Of a stretch of DNA of 64,000 nucleotides, positions 57,529 through 64,000 are shown piece after piece. How positions within the stretch are numbered: position 1 is the stretch's first letter; the number at the start of each line of letters is the position of its first letter. Below the pieces are notes generated by a model. It worked only from the letters and a program-made list of their open reading frames with translations. It did no database searches and had not been told where the DNA came from. A program made the position numbers and the translations under genes. Origin of the DNA: Sphingomonas turrisvirgatae (GTDB taxonomy: Bacteria > Pseudomonadota > Alphaproteobacteria > Sphingomonadales > Sphingomonadaceae); contig NZ_MDDS01000007.1 of NCBI RefSeq assembly GCF_001721295.1, positions 1-64,000 of the forward strand. The letters are read 5' to 3'.

Positions 57529-59544
57529 ATGAGCCGCAAACTGAACCGGCGCGACGTAATGCGCGGAACCGCCGCGCTCGGCGGCACCTTGGCCATGTCG
57601 GCCTACTTGCCAGCTTGGGCGCAACCTGTGTCGCGCGGTATCGCCAAACCCCTGCCGACCGTGTCGGGCACAAACATCGCGCTGACCATCGACCGAATGA
57701 AGCTGGTCATGGACGGGATCACCACGCCCGCGATCGGGGTAAACGGCACGGTCCCGGCACCACTCGTCCGCCTCAAAGAGGGCCAGAAGGTCCGCCTTGC
57801 GGTGACCAACAACCTCGACGAAGATAGCTCGATCCACTGGCACGGGCTCATTCTGCCGTTCCAAATGGACGGCGTACCCGGGATCAGCTTCCCCGGCATC
57901 AAGGCGCGTTCGACCTTTGTGTACGAGTTCCCGATCTTGCAGTCCGGCACCTACTGGTATCACAGCCACTCGGGCGAGCAGGAGCAGGCAGGACTCTACG
58001 GACCCATCGTGATTGATCCGGCGGGTGCCGACCCAGTCGCGTTCGACCGCGAGCATGTGATCGTCCTCTCCGACCATAGCGAAATGACGGGCGAGGAAAT
58101 CTTTCGCAAGCTCAAGCAGATGGGCGGCGCCTATTTCAACTATCAACGCCCGACGCTGAGCGGGCTGCTGGCCGGCCGCGAAATGCGCCTTAAGGATCGC
58201 CTCGATTGGGGGCAGATGCGGATGGACCCGGCGGACATCGCGGACGTCACTGGTTCGACCTACACCTTCCTGGTCAATGGCTTTGGACCTTACGACAACT
58301 GGACGGGTCTCTTCCGACCGGGCGAGCGGGTTCGGCTGCGCATCGTCAATGCCGCGGCGCAGACGAACTTCAACGTGCGCATCCCTGACCTGCCGATGAC
58401 GGTGGTGCAGGCCGACGGCCAGAACGTCCGGCCGGTAACCGTGGACGAATTCCAGATCGGCGTCGCGGAAACCTTCGACGTGATCGTGACGCCCGAGGAC
58501 CGCGCCTACAGCTTCGTTTCCGAGGCGATCGACCGATCCGGCATGGGGCGCGCGACACTGGCCCCGCGCGAGGGCATGATCGCCCCGGTCCCGCCGCTCC
58601 GCCCACGCACGTTGCTGACCATGACCGACATGGGCATGGACATGAGCGGCATGAGCGGGATGGAGGGGATGTCCGGTATGGCGGACGAGAACCCGGTCGC
58701 AAAGCGCGGGCCGGATCCCACGTTGATGCAGAATGCCTCGCGCAACCTGTGGAAGCTCACCGGGTGGAAAGAGCCCACCGATCACGGAACGAAGGCGATA
58801 GGCGCTGCGATGGCCAGCATGGCTGGGATGGGGGGCGACCAGATGAGCGGCGCTATGCCTGGGATGGACCATAGCCAAATGGCGGCGGGCGCTGCCGGGA
58901 TGGCGGGCATGGACCATGGTCAGATGAGCAGCGGCGGCATGGCCGGGATGGATCATGGGTCAGGCGGCAGCATGGACATGAACATGCGCAACCCCAAGAA
59001 CGCGCCCGGCGTCAAGATGGGGCCGGGAGTGCAGACCATCTCGCCGATGCCGAAGGACCGCACGGGCGAGCCGCCGCAGGGGCTGGAGGATGCGGATCAT
59101 CGCGTGCTCACCTATCGCGACCTTGTCGCGCTGGACCGCAACCCGGACGTTCGCGCCCCGTCGCGTCAGTTGGAGATCCACCTCACGGGCAATATGGAGC
59201 GCTACATGTGGGGCTTTGACGGCCAGAAGATGAGCGACCCTGCCGACCCCATCCCGTTCCGCAAGGACGAGCGCGCGCGCGTTACCCTGGTCAATGACAC
59301 GATGATGCCGCACCCCATCCATTTGCACGGCCACTTCTTCGAGTTGGTGACCGGACATGGCGACTTTGGGCCTCGCAAGCACACTGTGAATGTGGCGCCA
59401 GGCGGTAAGATGACATTCGACGTAACGGCCGATGCGCCCGGCGACTGGGCGTTCCACTGCCACAATCTCTATCACATGACCGCGGGGATGATGCGTGTCG
59501 TGACGGTTCGCCCGATGGGCGAGGAGAATCGCGATGCAGCCTAA
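57529..59544 (+). CDS. copA: CopA multicopper oxidase
   Basis: 671 residues from ATG 57529 (GAAGGA upstream); ATG 57505 is an option. Tat signal (RRDVMRGTAALGGTLAMSAY). Three cupredoxin domains with copper motifs HWHG, YWYHSHSG, HPIHLHGHFFEL and HCHNLYHMTAGM. A long Met/His-rich insert (about residues 365-480, MDMSGMSGMEGMSGM and later MDHGQM repeats) binds Cu(I). It oxidises Cu(I) in the periplasm. It overlaps copB by 11 bases. Confidence 0.95.
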   Translation: MSRKLNRRDVMRGTAALGGTLAMSAYLPAWAQPVSRGIAKPLPTVSGTNIALTIDRMKLVMDGITTPAIGVNGTVPAPLVRLKEGQKVRLAVTNNLDEDSSIHWHGLILPFQMDGVPGISFPGIKARSTFVYEFPILQSGTYWYHSHSGEQEQAGLYGPIVIDPAGADPVAFDREHVIVLSDHSEMTGEEIFRKLKQMGGAYFNYQRPTLSGLLAGREMRLKDRLDWGQMRMDPADIADVTGSTYTFLVNGFGPYDNWTGLFRPGERVRLRIVNAAAQTNFNVRIPDLPMTVVQADGQNVRPVTVDEFQIGVAETFDVIVTPEDRAYSFVSEAIDRSGMGRATLAPREGMIAPVPPLRPRTLLTMTDMGMDMSGMSGMEGMSGMADENPVAKRGPDPTLMQNASRNLWKLTGWKEPTDHGTKAIGAAMASMAGMGGDQMSGAMPGMDHSQMAAGAAGMAGMDHGQMSSGGMAGMDHGSGGSMDMNMRNPKNAPGVKMGPGVQTISPMPKDRTGEPPQGLEDADHRVLTYRDLVALDRNPDVRAPSRQLEIHLTGNMERYMWGFDGQKMSDPADPIPFRKDERARVTLVNDTMMPHPIHLHGHFFELVTGHGDFGPRKHTVNVAPGGKMTFDVTADAPGDWAFHCHNLYHMTAGMMRVVTVRPMGEENRDAA

Positions 59545-60832
59545 GTTCCTCCTGATCGCCGGCGGCGCGGCGCTTGGCCTCGCAACGCCGGCGGCCGCGC
59601 AGATGGACCATTCCAACATGCCCGGCATGAAGATGCCGCCGCCAAAGGCGCCAGCGGTAAAAAAGCCTGCCGCCAAGAAGCCCTCAGCGACCAAGCCCGC
59701 CGTGCACAAGGAGTCCGCGAAGCCTGCCGCCAGGTCGACACCGCGCGCGAAGGCGGGATCGGGGGCCAAGCCTGCCGCAAGTCGGTCCGCCAAGCCTCCG
59801 GTCGGTGGACCGGCTGTTGCTGATCCTCACGCCGGTCATGACATGTCCGCCATGCCCGGTATGAATATGCCTGAAGCCAAACCTGATGCCAGTTCGGGGC
59901 ACGACATGTCCGCGATGCCAGGTGCGTCCGGCGGCGCCAACCCCGCTGAGCCAGGTGCTATGCAAGGCATGGACCATGGATCGATGCCGGGAATGGGCCA
60001 AAGTTCGGGCGCGATGCAAGGCATGCCGGGACACGGCATGGGAAGCATGCCCTCAGCCACGGGCGCGGCGATGATCGGCACCAACCTTCAGGCCGGCACC
60101 GCTCCGCCGCCGCCCATCCCGACCGATCGGGCCGCGGACCAGGTCTACTCTGCCGCTGCTATGGCGCATTCGCAGCAGCATCTGCGGTCGATGCACGGCG
60201 GGCAGAATTTCTCCCAGGTCATATTCAATCTGGCTGAAGTCCAGATCCGGGACGGTCGCGATGGTTACCGGTGGGACGGCAGTGCCTGGTATGGGGGTGA
60301 TATCAACCGGCTGGTGCTCAAGACCGAGGGCGAAGGGAATATCGGGGGAAGTCTGGAAGCGGCGGAGGTACAGGCGCTTTATTCGCGCGCCATTGGCCCA
60401 TACACCGATATACAGCTTGGCGTCCGCTACGATTTCAAGCCCAACCCCTCGCGCGTCTATGCGTCGGTCGGCTTCGAAACGCTGGCACCCGGCTTCTTCG
60501 ATGTCGAGGGCGCACTGTTCCTGTCCAACAAGGGCGACCTGCTGGGGCGCCTGGAAGGTTATTACGATCAGCGGATCACGCAGCGGCTGGTTCTTCAGCC
60601 ACGCGCCGAACTCAACTTCGCCGCGCAGGACGTGCCGGAAATCGGCATCGGCTCAGGCCTTTCCACGGCCGAACTCGGTCTGCGTCTCCGCTACGAGATC
60701 AGGCGCGAGTTCGCGCCCTATGTGGGCATATCGTACGACCGCAGCTTCGGGGACACAGCCCGCTTCGCGCGCGCCGAAGGCCAGGGCGCGGCGTCGACCA
60801 GCCTCGTTCTGGGCATTCGCACATGGTTCTAA
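59534..60832 (+). CDS. copB: CopB outer-membrane copper-resistance protein
   Basis: 432 residues, signal peptide (FLLIAGGAALGLATPAAAQ). A Lys/Ala/Pro-rich and Met/His-rich N-terminal half (AVKKPAAKKPSATKPAV; HDMSAMPGMNMPEA) is followed by the CopB beta-barrel domain, from NFSQVIFNLAEVQIRDGRDG to STSLVLGIRTWF. It acts with CopA in copper sequestration or export at the outer membrane. The terminal Phe is typical of barrel proteins. Confidence 0.93.
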   Translation: MQPKFLLIAGGAALGLATPAAAQMDHSNMPGMKMPPPKAPAVKKPAAKKPSATKPAVHKESAKPAARSTPRAKAGSGAKPAASRSAKPPVGGPAVADPHAGHDMSAMPGMNMPEAKPDASSGHDMSAMPGASGGANPAEPGAMQGMDHGSMPGMGQSSGAMQGMPGHGMGSMPSATGAAMIGTNLQAGTAPPPPIPTDRAADQVYSAAAMAHSQQHLRSMHGGQNFSQVIFNLAEVQIRDGRDGYRWDGSAWYGGDINRLVLKTEGEGNIGGSLEAAEVQALYSRAIGPYTDIQLGVRYDFKPNPSRVYASVGFETLAPGFFDVEGALFLSNKGDLLGRLEGYYDQRITQRLVLQPRAELNFAAQDVPEIGIGSGLSTAELGLRLRYEIRREFAPYVGISYDRSFGDTARFARAEGQGAASTSLVLGIRTWF

Positions 60833-60879
60833 GGCCAACTAGTCTTGTTGCGTTGGCCAAGGCCAAGAAGGAGAAATCG

Positions 60880-61254
60880 ATGTTCAAGGCAGTAACGCTT
60901 CTGGCTCTGGCCGCGATGTCGGCGAGCCCCGCTTTGGCTCAGCAGGGCATGGACCACTCGAAAATGCAAGGCATGAACCACGACAACATGCCTGGCATGA
61001 ACACGCCCTTCATGCCCGCCGAAATGGCGATGCATGAAAAGATGATGAAGGCCAAGGGCGCTAATGCGAGCGAGACGTGGGTCCGCAAGATGATCGAGCA
61101 TCACCGCGGTGCGATCGCCATGTCGCAGATCGTTCTCCGGGAGTCGCCCGATGCGAAGACCCGGCAAATGGCTCAGAAATCGATTGCCGAGCAGAACAAG
61201 AGCATCGGTGAACTCCAGGCGATGCTCCGGTCGATGGGCAAGCGTCCTCAGTAA
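60880..61254 (+). CDS. Periplasmic DUF305 copper-binding protein
   Basis: 124 residues from ATG 60880 (AAGGAG upstream). Signal peptide TLLALAAMSASPALAQ. Met/His motifs (MDHSKMQGMNHDNMPGMNTP), then DUF305 core WVRKMIEHHRGAIAMSQIVL. It resembles CopM-like periplasmic copper carriers and the protein at 20194. It follows copB by 47 bases. Confidence 0.88.
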   Translation: MFKAVTLLALAAMSASPALAQQGMDHSKMQGMNHDNMPGMNTPFMPAEMAMHEKMMKAKGANASETWVRKMIEHHRGAIAMSQIVLRESPDAKTRQMAQKSIAEQNKSIGELQAMLRSMGKRPQ

Positions 61255-61260
61255 TAAGCC

Positions 61261-61298
61261 TCATTCCTCCCGCCCCCAGCGAGCAACGGGAGGAATGA
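61261..61298 (+). terminator. Intercistronic hairpin
   Basis: 12-bp perfect inverted repeat (TCATTCCTCCCG / CGGGAGGAATGA) with a 14-base loop, just past the DUF305 stop and 17 bases before the DUF411 gene. No U-run, so it may tune expression within the operon. Confidence 0.55.
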
Positions 61299-61314
61299 CC
61301 AAGGAGATTCTTCC

Positions 61315-61764
61315 ATGAAGTCAGCGTTGCGATTTGCGCTTACTGCCGCAGCCTTGTTGGTTCCGGTTGCCGCCAGCGCGGCTACCCCGATCGTTATGCA
61401 CCGCGACCCCGGCTGCGGCTGTTGCGCCAAGTGGGCGGCGCAGGCGCAGCAGCAGCTCGGCCGGCAGGTGCGCGTCGTCGATGATTCTAACCGCCCGGCG
61501 CTGCAGAAGCGCGCGGGCGTTCCCGCGGACCTCTCGTCCTGCCACACCGCGATCGCCGATGGCATGGCTTTCGAGGGCCACGTGCCGATCGCCGACATGA
61601 AGCGGGCTCTTGCGACCCGGCCCAAGGGCGTGCGGGGCCTGGCGGTCGGCGGTATGCCGCTCGGCTCGCCGGGAATGGAAGTGCCGGGCGTCAAGGCGCA
61701 GGCCTATGACGTGGTCGCCTTCGGCACCGGCGGACGCCGCTTGTTCGCCCGCCACGGCAGCTGA
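61315..61764 (+). CDS. DUF411 periplasmic metal-binding protein
   Basis: 149 residues. Signal peptide TAAALLVPVAASAA. DUF411 signature HRDPGCGCCAKWAAQAQQQL with the CGCC motif, then AGVPADLSSCHTAIADGMAF and GLAVGGMPLGSPGMEVPGV. These proteins bind Cu and occur with cop and cus genes as metallochaperones. AAGGAG precedes ATG 61315. Confidence 0.9.
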   Translation: MKSALRFALTAAALLVPVAASAATPIVMHRDPGCGCCAKWAAQAQQQLGRQVRVVDDSNRPALQKRAGVPADLSSCHTAIADGMAFEGHVPIADMKRALATRPKGVRGLAVGGMPLGSPGMEVPGVKAQAYDVVAFGTGGRRLFARHGS

Positions 61765-61881
61765 TCGGCGATTTTTCTGGTTAGGGCCGGCAGGACGCGC
61801 CTGCCGCTGCCAGCGTGACTCCTCCATCCAGTTCGCGTCGAAGCAGACGAAAAGTCTCACGGAAAGAGCTAGTGGGCGGGT

Positions 61882-61907
61882 GAGGGGAGAAGGCCGGGCG
61901 TGCGTAA
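61882..61907 (+). promoter_or_regulatory. ECF-type promoter of the DUF2231 gene
   Basis: GAGGGG (61882-61887), 14 bases, GCGTAA (61902-61907), 36 bases before the start at 61944. The last nine bases CGTGCGTAA equal those of the cassette 2 promoter. Confidence 0.7.
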
Positions 61908-61943
61908 ACGGGAATGGATGAACACGGATCAAGGGGTCAGGTG

Positions 61944-62669
61944 ATGGGCGGCAAACGAGGCGGGACCTTCGCTATACTTCTTGCGGTTGCAATATCAGTC
62001 AGCACGTCGGCATCGGCGCACGAAGATCACAATGCGCTCGGGGCGGGTCCCGGGCCGGTCGCTAACAGCGCAGCCGAGACGCAGAAAGCAGATGGGGCGG
62101 ACGCTGGCGACGGCCACATGGGCATGGGCTCTATGTCGACTGTGGACATGAACATGGGTGGCCGCGACATCGCCGGCGACGACATGGACATGGGCGGCAT
62201 GCACGAGGAGACCGCCAACAAGAACAAGAGTTTCGGCGAACGGCTTGTGAGCTGGCTGGGCCGGCTGCACACCATGGTCATTCATTTTCCCATCGCCATG
62301 TTCATCGGCGCGTTCGGGTTAGAGCTGTTCGGGTTATGGCGCCGCAACCGGGACTATCAGCATGTCGCACACATAATGCTGGTGGTCGGCGCGCTGGGAG
62401 CGATCGCAGCGGCGTTCCTGGGCTGGTTCGCAGGCGGGTTCTACCTGACCGACCGCAACCCTATCCTGATGACGCATCGCTGGCTCGGAACATCGATCGC
62501 GGTCTTCGGCGTCGTGCTGGCTTGGATGGCAGCCCGCCACCGCAAGGGTCCCGAGCGGTCGCGGTCGTTGTATTGGGTGGTGCTTGGCCTGATGACGCTC
62601 GCGATCTCAATTCAGGGGTTCCTCGGCGGAACCTTCATGCATGGCGGAATAAACCACTTGGCGTTCTGA
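61944..62669 (+). CDS. DUF2231 membrane protein with Met/His-rich periplasmic segment
   Basis: 241 residues from ATG 61944; the in-frame ATG 61914 lies at the predicted transcript start. Signal peptide (FAILLAVAISVSTSASAHED), a Met/Asp/His-rich stretch (GHMGMGSMSTVDMNMGG), then four membrane helices (LHTMVIHFPIAMFIGAFGLE; LTDRNPILMTHRWLGTSIAV) with His residues usual for DUF2231. Such proteins may bind haem or metal in the inner membrane. It has its own ECF-type promoter, so it belongs to the copper regulon. Confidence 0.82.
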   Translation: MGGKRGGTFAILLAVAISVSTSASAHEDHNALGAGPGPVANSAAETQKADGADAGDGHMGMGSMSTVDMNMGGRDIAGDDMDMGGMHEETANKNKSFGERLVSWLGRLHTMVIHFPIAMFIGAFGLELFGLWRRNRDYQHVAHIMLVVGALGAIAAAFLGWFAGGFYLTDRNPILMTHRWLGTSIAVFGVVLAWMAARHRKGPERSRSLYWVVLGLMTLAISIQGFLGGTFMHGGINHLAF

Positions 62670-62839
62670 GGGGCCCGACGCTTAGTAGCCGCTCGCGTGT
62701 TGGCGCGGTTCGAAGGAGAATGCGGCAGCGCCGACCTTCGTGCCGTAGGATGCCGCCAGCGATCCCGGCTCCGCTCGGGCGTGTCGAGGAACCCCGACCC
62801 TGATAATAGCACACTGTCTCGATGCACTCGCGCGCGAGC

Positions 62840-62990
62840 CACGGGATCGTGGTACGGGATCATCGAACGGAGAAAGGCCGTGTCGCCGATCGTCGTGTGG
62901 ATACGAATAAGCGCGAAGCAGCCGAAGAAGATGACAAGCGAGCCGGCGATCAGCGCTTTGTTGGCGGTGTTCGCTCGTCGCACCGCCAAT
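62840..62990 (-). pseudogene. Internal fragment of a membrane DUF305 protein
   Basis: Reads AVRRANTANKALIAGSLVIF, then RIHTTIGDTAFLRSMIPYH, the junction between the last membrane helix and the DUF305 domain (normally SMIPHH) of larger DUF305 proteins. Both ends are lost and the sequence after MIPYH is unrelated. The rest of 62670-62998 shows nothing else. Confidence 0.65.
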
Positions 62991-62998
62991 GGCTCCCG

Positions 62999-63997
62999 CT
63001 ACGTCGGCGGTACGCTCCGAGCGGAATACAGCCCGGCGAGGGCGGATGACAATCCACTGTCGCGGTCGCGCAACAGGTTATGAATTGCGGTCGCAGCGAT
63101 CGCCGCTTGTCCGGCTGCGACGCTGATCTGATCGAGCCCTTCCACGACGTCGCCGACTGCGTAGAGACCCTTAACCGAGGTTTGTTGGTGGGCATTGGTT
63201 AGCACGCACCCGGATTCGCTGAGCTGTGCTCCGAGCAAAGCGGCAAGCCGCGTCCGAGGTGATGAGCCGAGTGCGGGGTAAAGCGTGTCGAATTGTAGCT
63301 CCAAGCCATTGGCCAGCCTCACCTCGACACACTCGCCAAGACGCAACTGCCCGACAGGCGAGGGGGCGACATCAATGCCCTGCTGGTCCAGCTTGGCAAG
63401 TTCGGTCGGCCCAAGATCGAGCGAGCGTTCGGCCAGAAGCGTGACCTTGGCCCCATAAGCCCTCAGGAATTCGGCTTCTTCAGCACCATGACCATCGCCG
63501 CCGAGCACCGCCACGTTCATGCGCCGGGCCTCATAACCATCGCAGATCGGGCAATAGCGGAGAAGCCCACGCGCCACGCCGATGTCATGCATCGCATCAG
63601 GCATCTCGGGACGCCGGTTGACGACGCCCGTCGCAAGGACAACGGTCCGCGCATACAGGACGTTCAGTTCGCAGCTTGCCGAGAAGTGGTCGCCTGACGC
63701 GACGATTGCGTCAATCTCACCTCTCTGGACCGTACCGCCATATTCGCGCAGCTGAGCCTGCAAACGGGCAAGAAACGTGACGCCGGAAATGCCGCCGGGA
63801 AATCCTGGCAGGTTGTGCGAGCGCGGGATGGACGCGGCGCGCCCTGCCGCCGCATCGTAGACGACGCAGCTCCTGAGAAACCGCGACAGATAGATCGCGG
63901 TCATGAGGCCCGCTGGACCACCGCCCACTATCAGACAGTCGATGACCTCCTCAGGATCTCCAGTCCAGCCCTGATCGGTCAACCGCAACCTCATCAT
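62999..63997 (-). CDS. Thioredoxin-reductase-like FAD/NAD(P)H oxidoreductase
   Basis: 332 residues, complete if ATG 63997 is the start, only three bases from the window edge. FAD-binding VIDCLIVGGGPAGLMTAIYL, a redox CXXC in RYCPICDGYEARR, an NAD(P)-binding VAVLGGDGHGAEEAEFLRAY, and the C-terminal FAD motif GLYAVGDVVEGLDQISVAAG. It resembles thioredoxin reductase and related flavoproteins. No thioredoxin gene is next to it. It may protect thiols under metal stress, which is inference. Confidence 0.85.
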   Translation of the reverse strand: MMRLRLTDQGWTGDPEEVIDCLIVGGGPAGLMTAIYLSRFLRSCVVYDAAAGRAASIPRSHNLPGFPGGISGVTFLARLQAQLREYGGTVQRGEIDAIVASGDHFSASCELNVLYARTVVLATGVVNRRPEMPDAMHDIGVARGLLRYCPICDGYEARRMNVAVLGGDGHGAEEAEFLRAYGAKVTLLAERSLDLGPTELAKLDQQGIDVAPSPVGQLRLGECVEVRLANGLELQFDTLYPALGSSPRTRLAALLGAQLSESGCVLTNAHQQTSVKGLYAVGDVVEGLDQISVAAGQAAIAATAIHNLLRDRDSGLSSALAGLYSARSVPPT

Positions 63998-64000
63998 TAC

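Noticed and set aside
57046..58956. Minus-strand frame of over 600 codons opposite copA
   Set aside because: His/Arg-rich shadow of the Met/His-rich copA sequence; copA has clear motifs, signal and promoter.
58600..60080. Possible tandem-repeat array in copA and copB
   Set aside because: The repeats are protein-level Met/His motifs (MDHG, MPGM) for copper binding, not a DNA repeat or CRISPR.

Overview
The window is a high-GC mosaic of metal-resistance and mobile-element genes. Gene content and protein style suggest an alphaproteobacterial sphingomonad (Sphingomonas, Sphingobium or Novosphingobium), most likely on a plasmid or integrated element. Pointers are the short ATGA/GTGA gene overlaps, the chained czc, cop and ars operons, an ArdC/DUF7673 backbone block, a relaxase remnant, a Tn3-type resolvase tail and IS66 copies. 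No rRNA, tRNA or CRISPR array was seen.

Layout. 0-0.2 kb: resolvase C-terminus. 0.4-10.9 kb: a retropepsin-PDZ gene, then a MerR-controlled divalent-metal operon (CDF, cytochrome c-FTR1 permease, CzcI-like protein, czcCBA). 10.9-13.5 kb: SRPBCC protein, two MliC-like lipoproteins, an orphan FliE and a bestrophin. 13.5-18 kb: ZIP, CDF, P1B-4 ATPase and HAD phosphatase in one overlapping operon. 18-20.6 kb: MgtC, DedA, EexN-like and DUF305 proteins. 20.6-30.2 kb (minus): MFS exporter, CzcI-like, a second czcCBA, HupE, a membrane anchor protein and a broken DUF6488-like gene, headed by two CsoR/RcnR-type operators and a divergent CsoR/RcnR gene. 30.2-36.1 kb: plasmid backbone (DUF7673, ArdC, HTH protein, MazF/PemK) and a retron (candidate msr-msd RNA, small basic protein, Xre regulator, reverse transcriptase), bracketed by two copies of a parS-like palindrome. 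36.2-41 kb: a decaying third czc cluster (truncated czcA, frameshifted czcC) with its own CDF and MerR. 41-44.3 kb: arsRCB-arsN2-arsH. 44.4-47.1 kb: copCD divergent from a CnrYXH-like ECF sigma cassette. 47.1-55.3 kb: mobile-element scar with an IS66 fragment, a complete IS66 carrying a passenger gene, a secreted S1 protease, HigBA, a relaxase fragment and three res-like modules. 56-62.7 kb: a second CnrYXH-like cassette, copAB, DUF305, DUF411 and DUF2231 genes. 63 kb: a thioredoxin-reductase-like flavoprotein.

How it works together. Two regulatory layers can be read directly. Three promoters share a MerR layout (TTGCTY, 19-bp spacer with a CTnCAG/CTGnAG dyad, TAAnnn) and drive the two CDF genes and the retropepsin gene. 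Six sites share GAGGGG-N14-GCGTAR with small variations. They lie before both YXH cassettes, copC, copA and the DUF2231 gene, and just after the first sigma gene, where the target gene was cut off by an IS66 fragment. Both X-type sensors retain the full ligand set known for CnrX, although their neighbours are copper genes. The retron and the paired ECF regulon are the most notable systems here.
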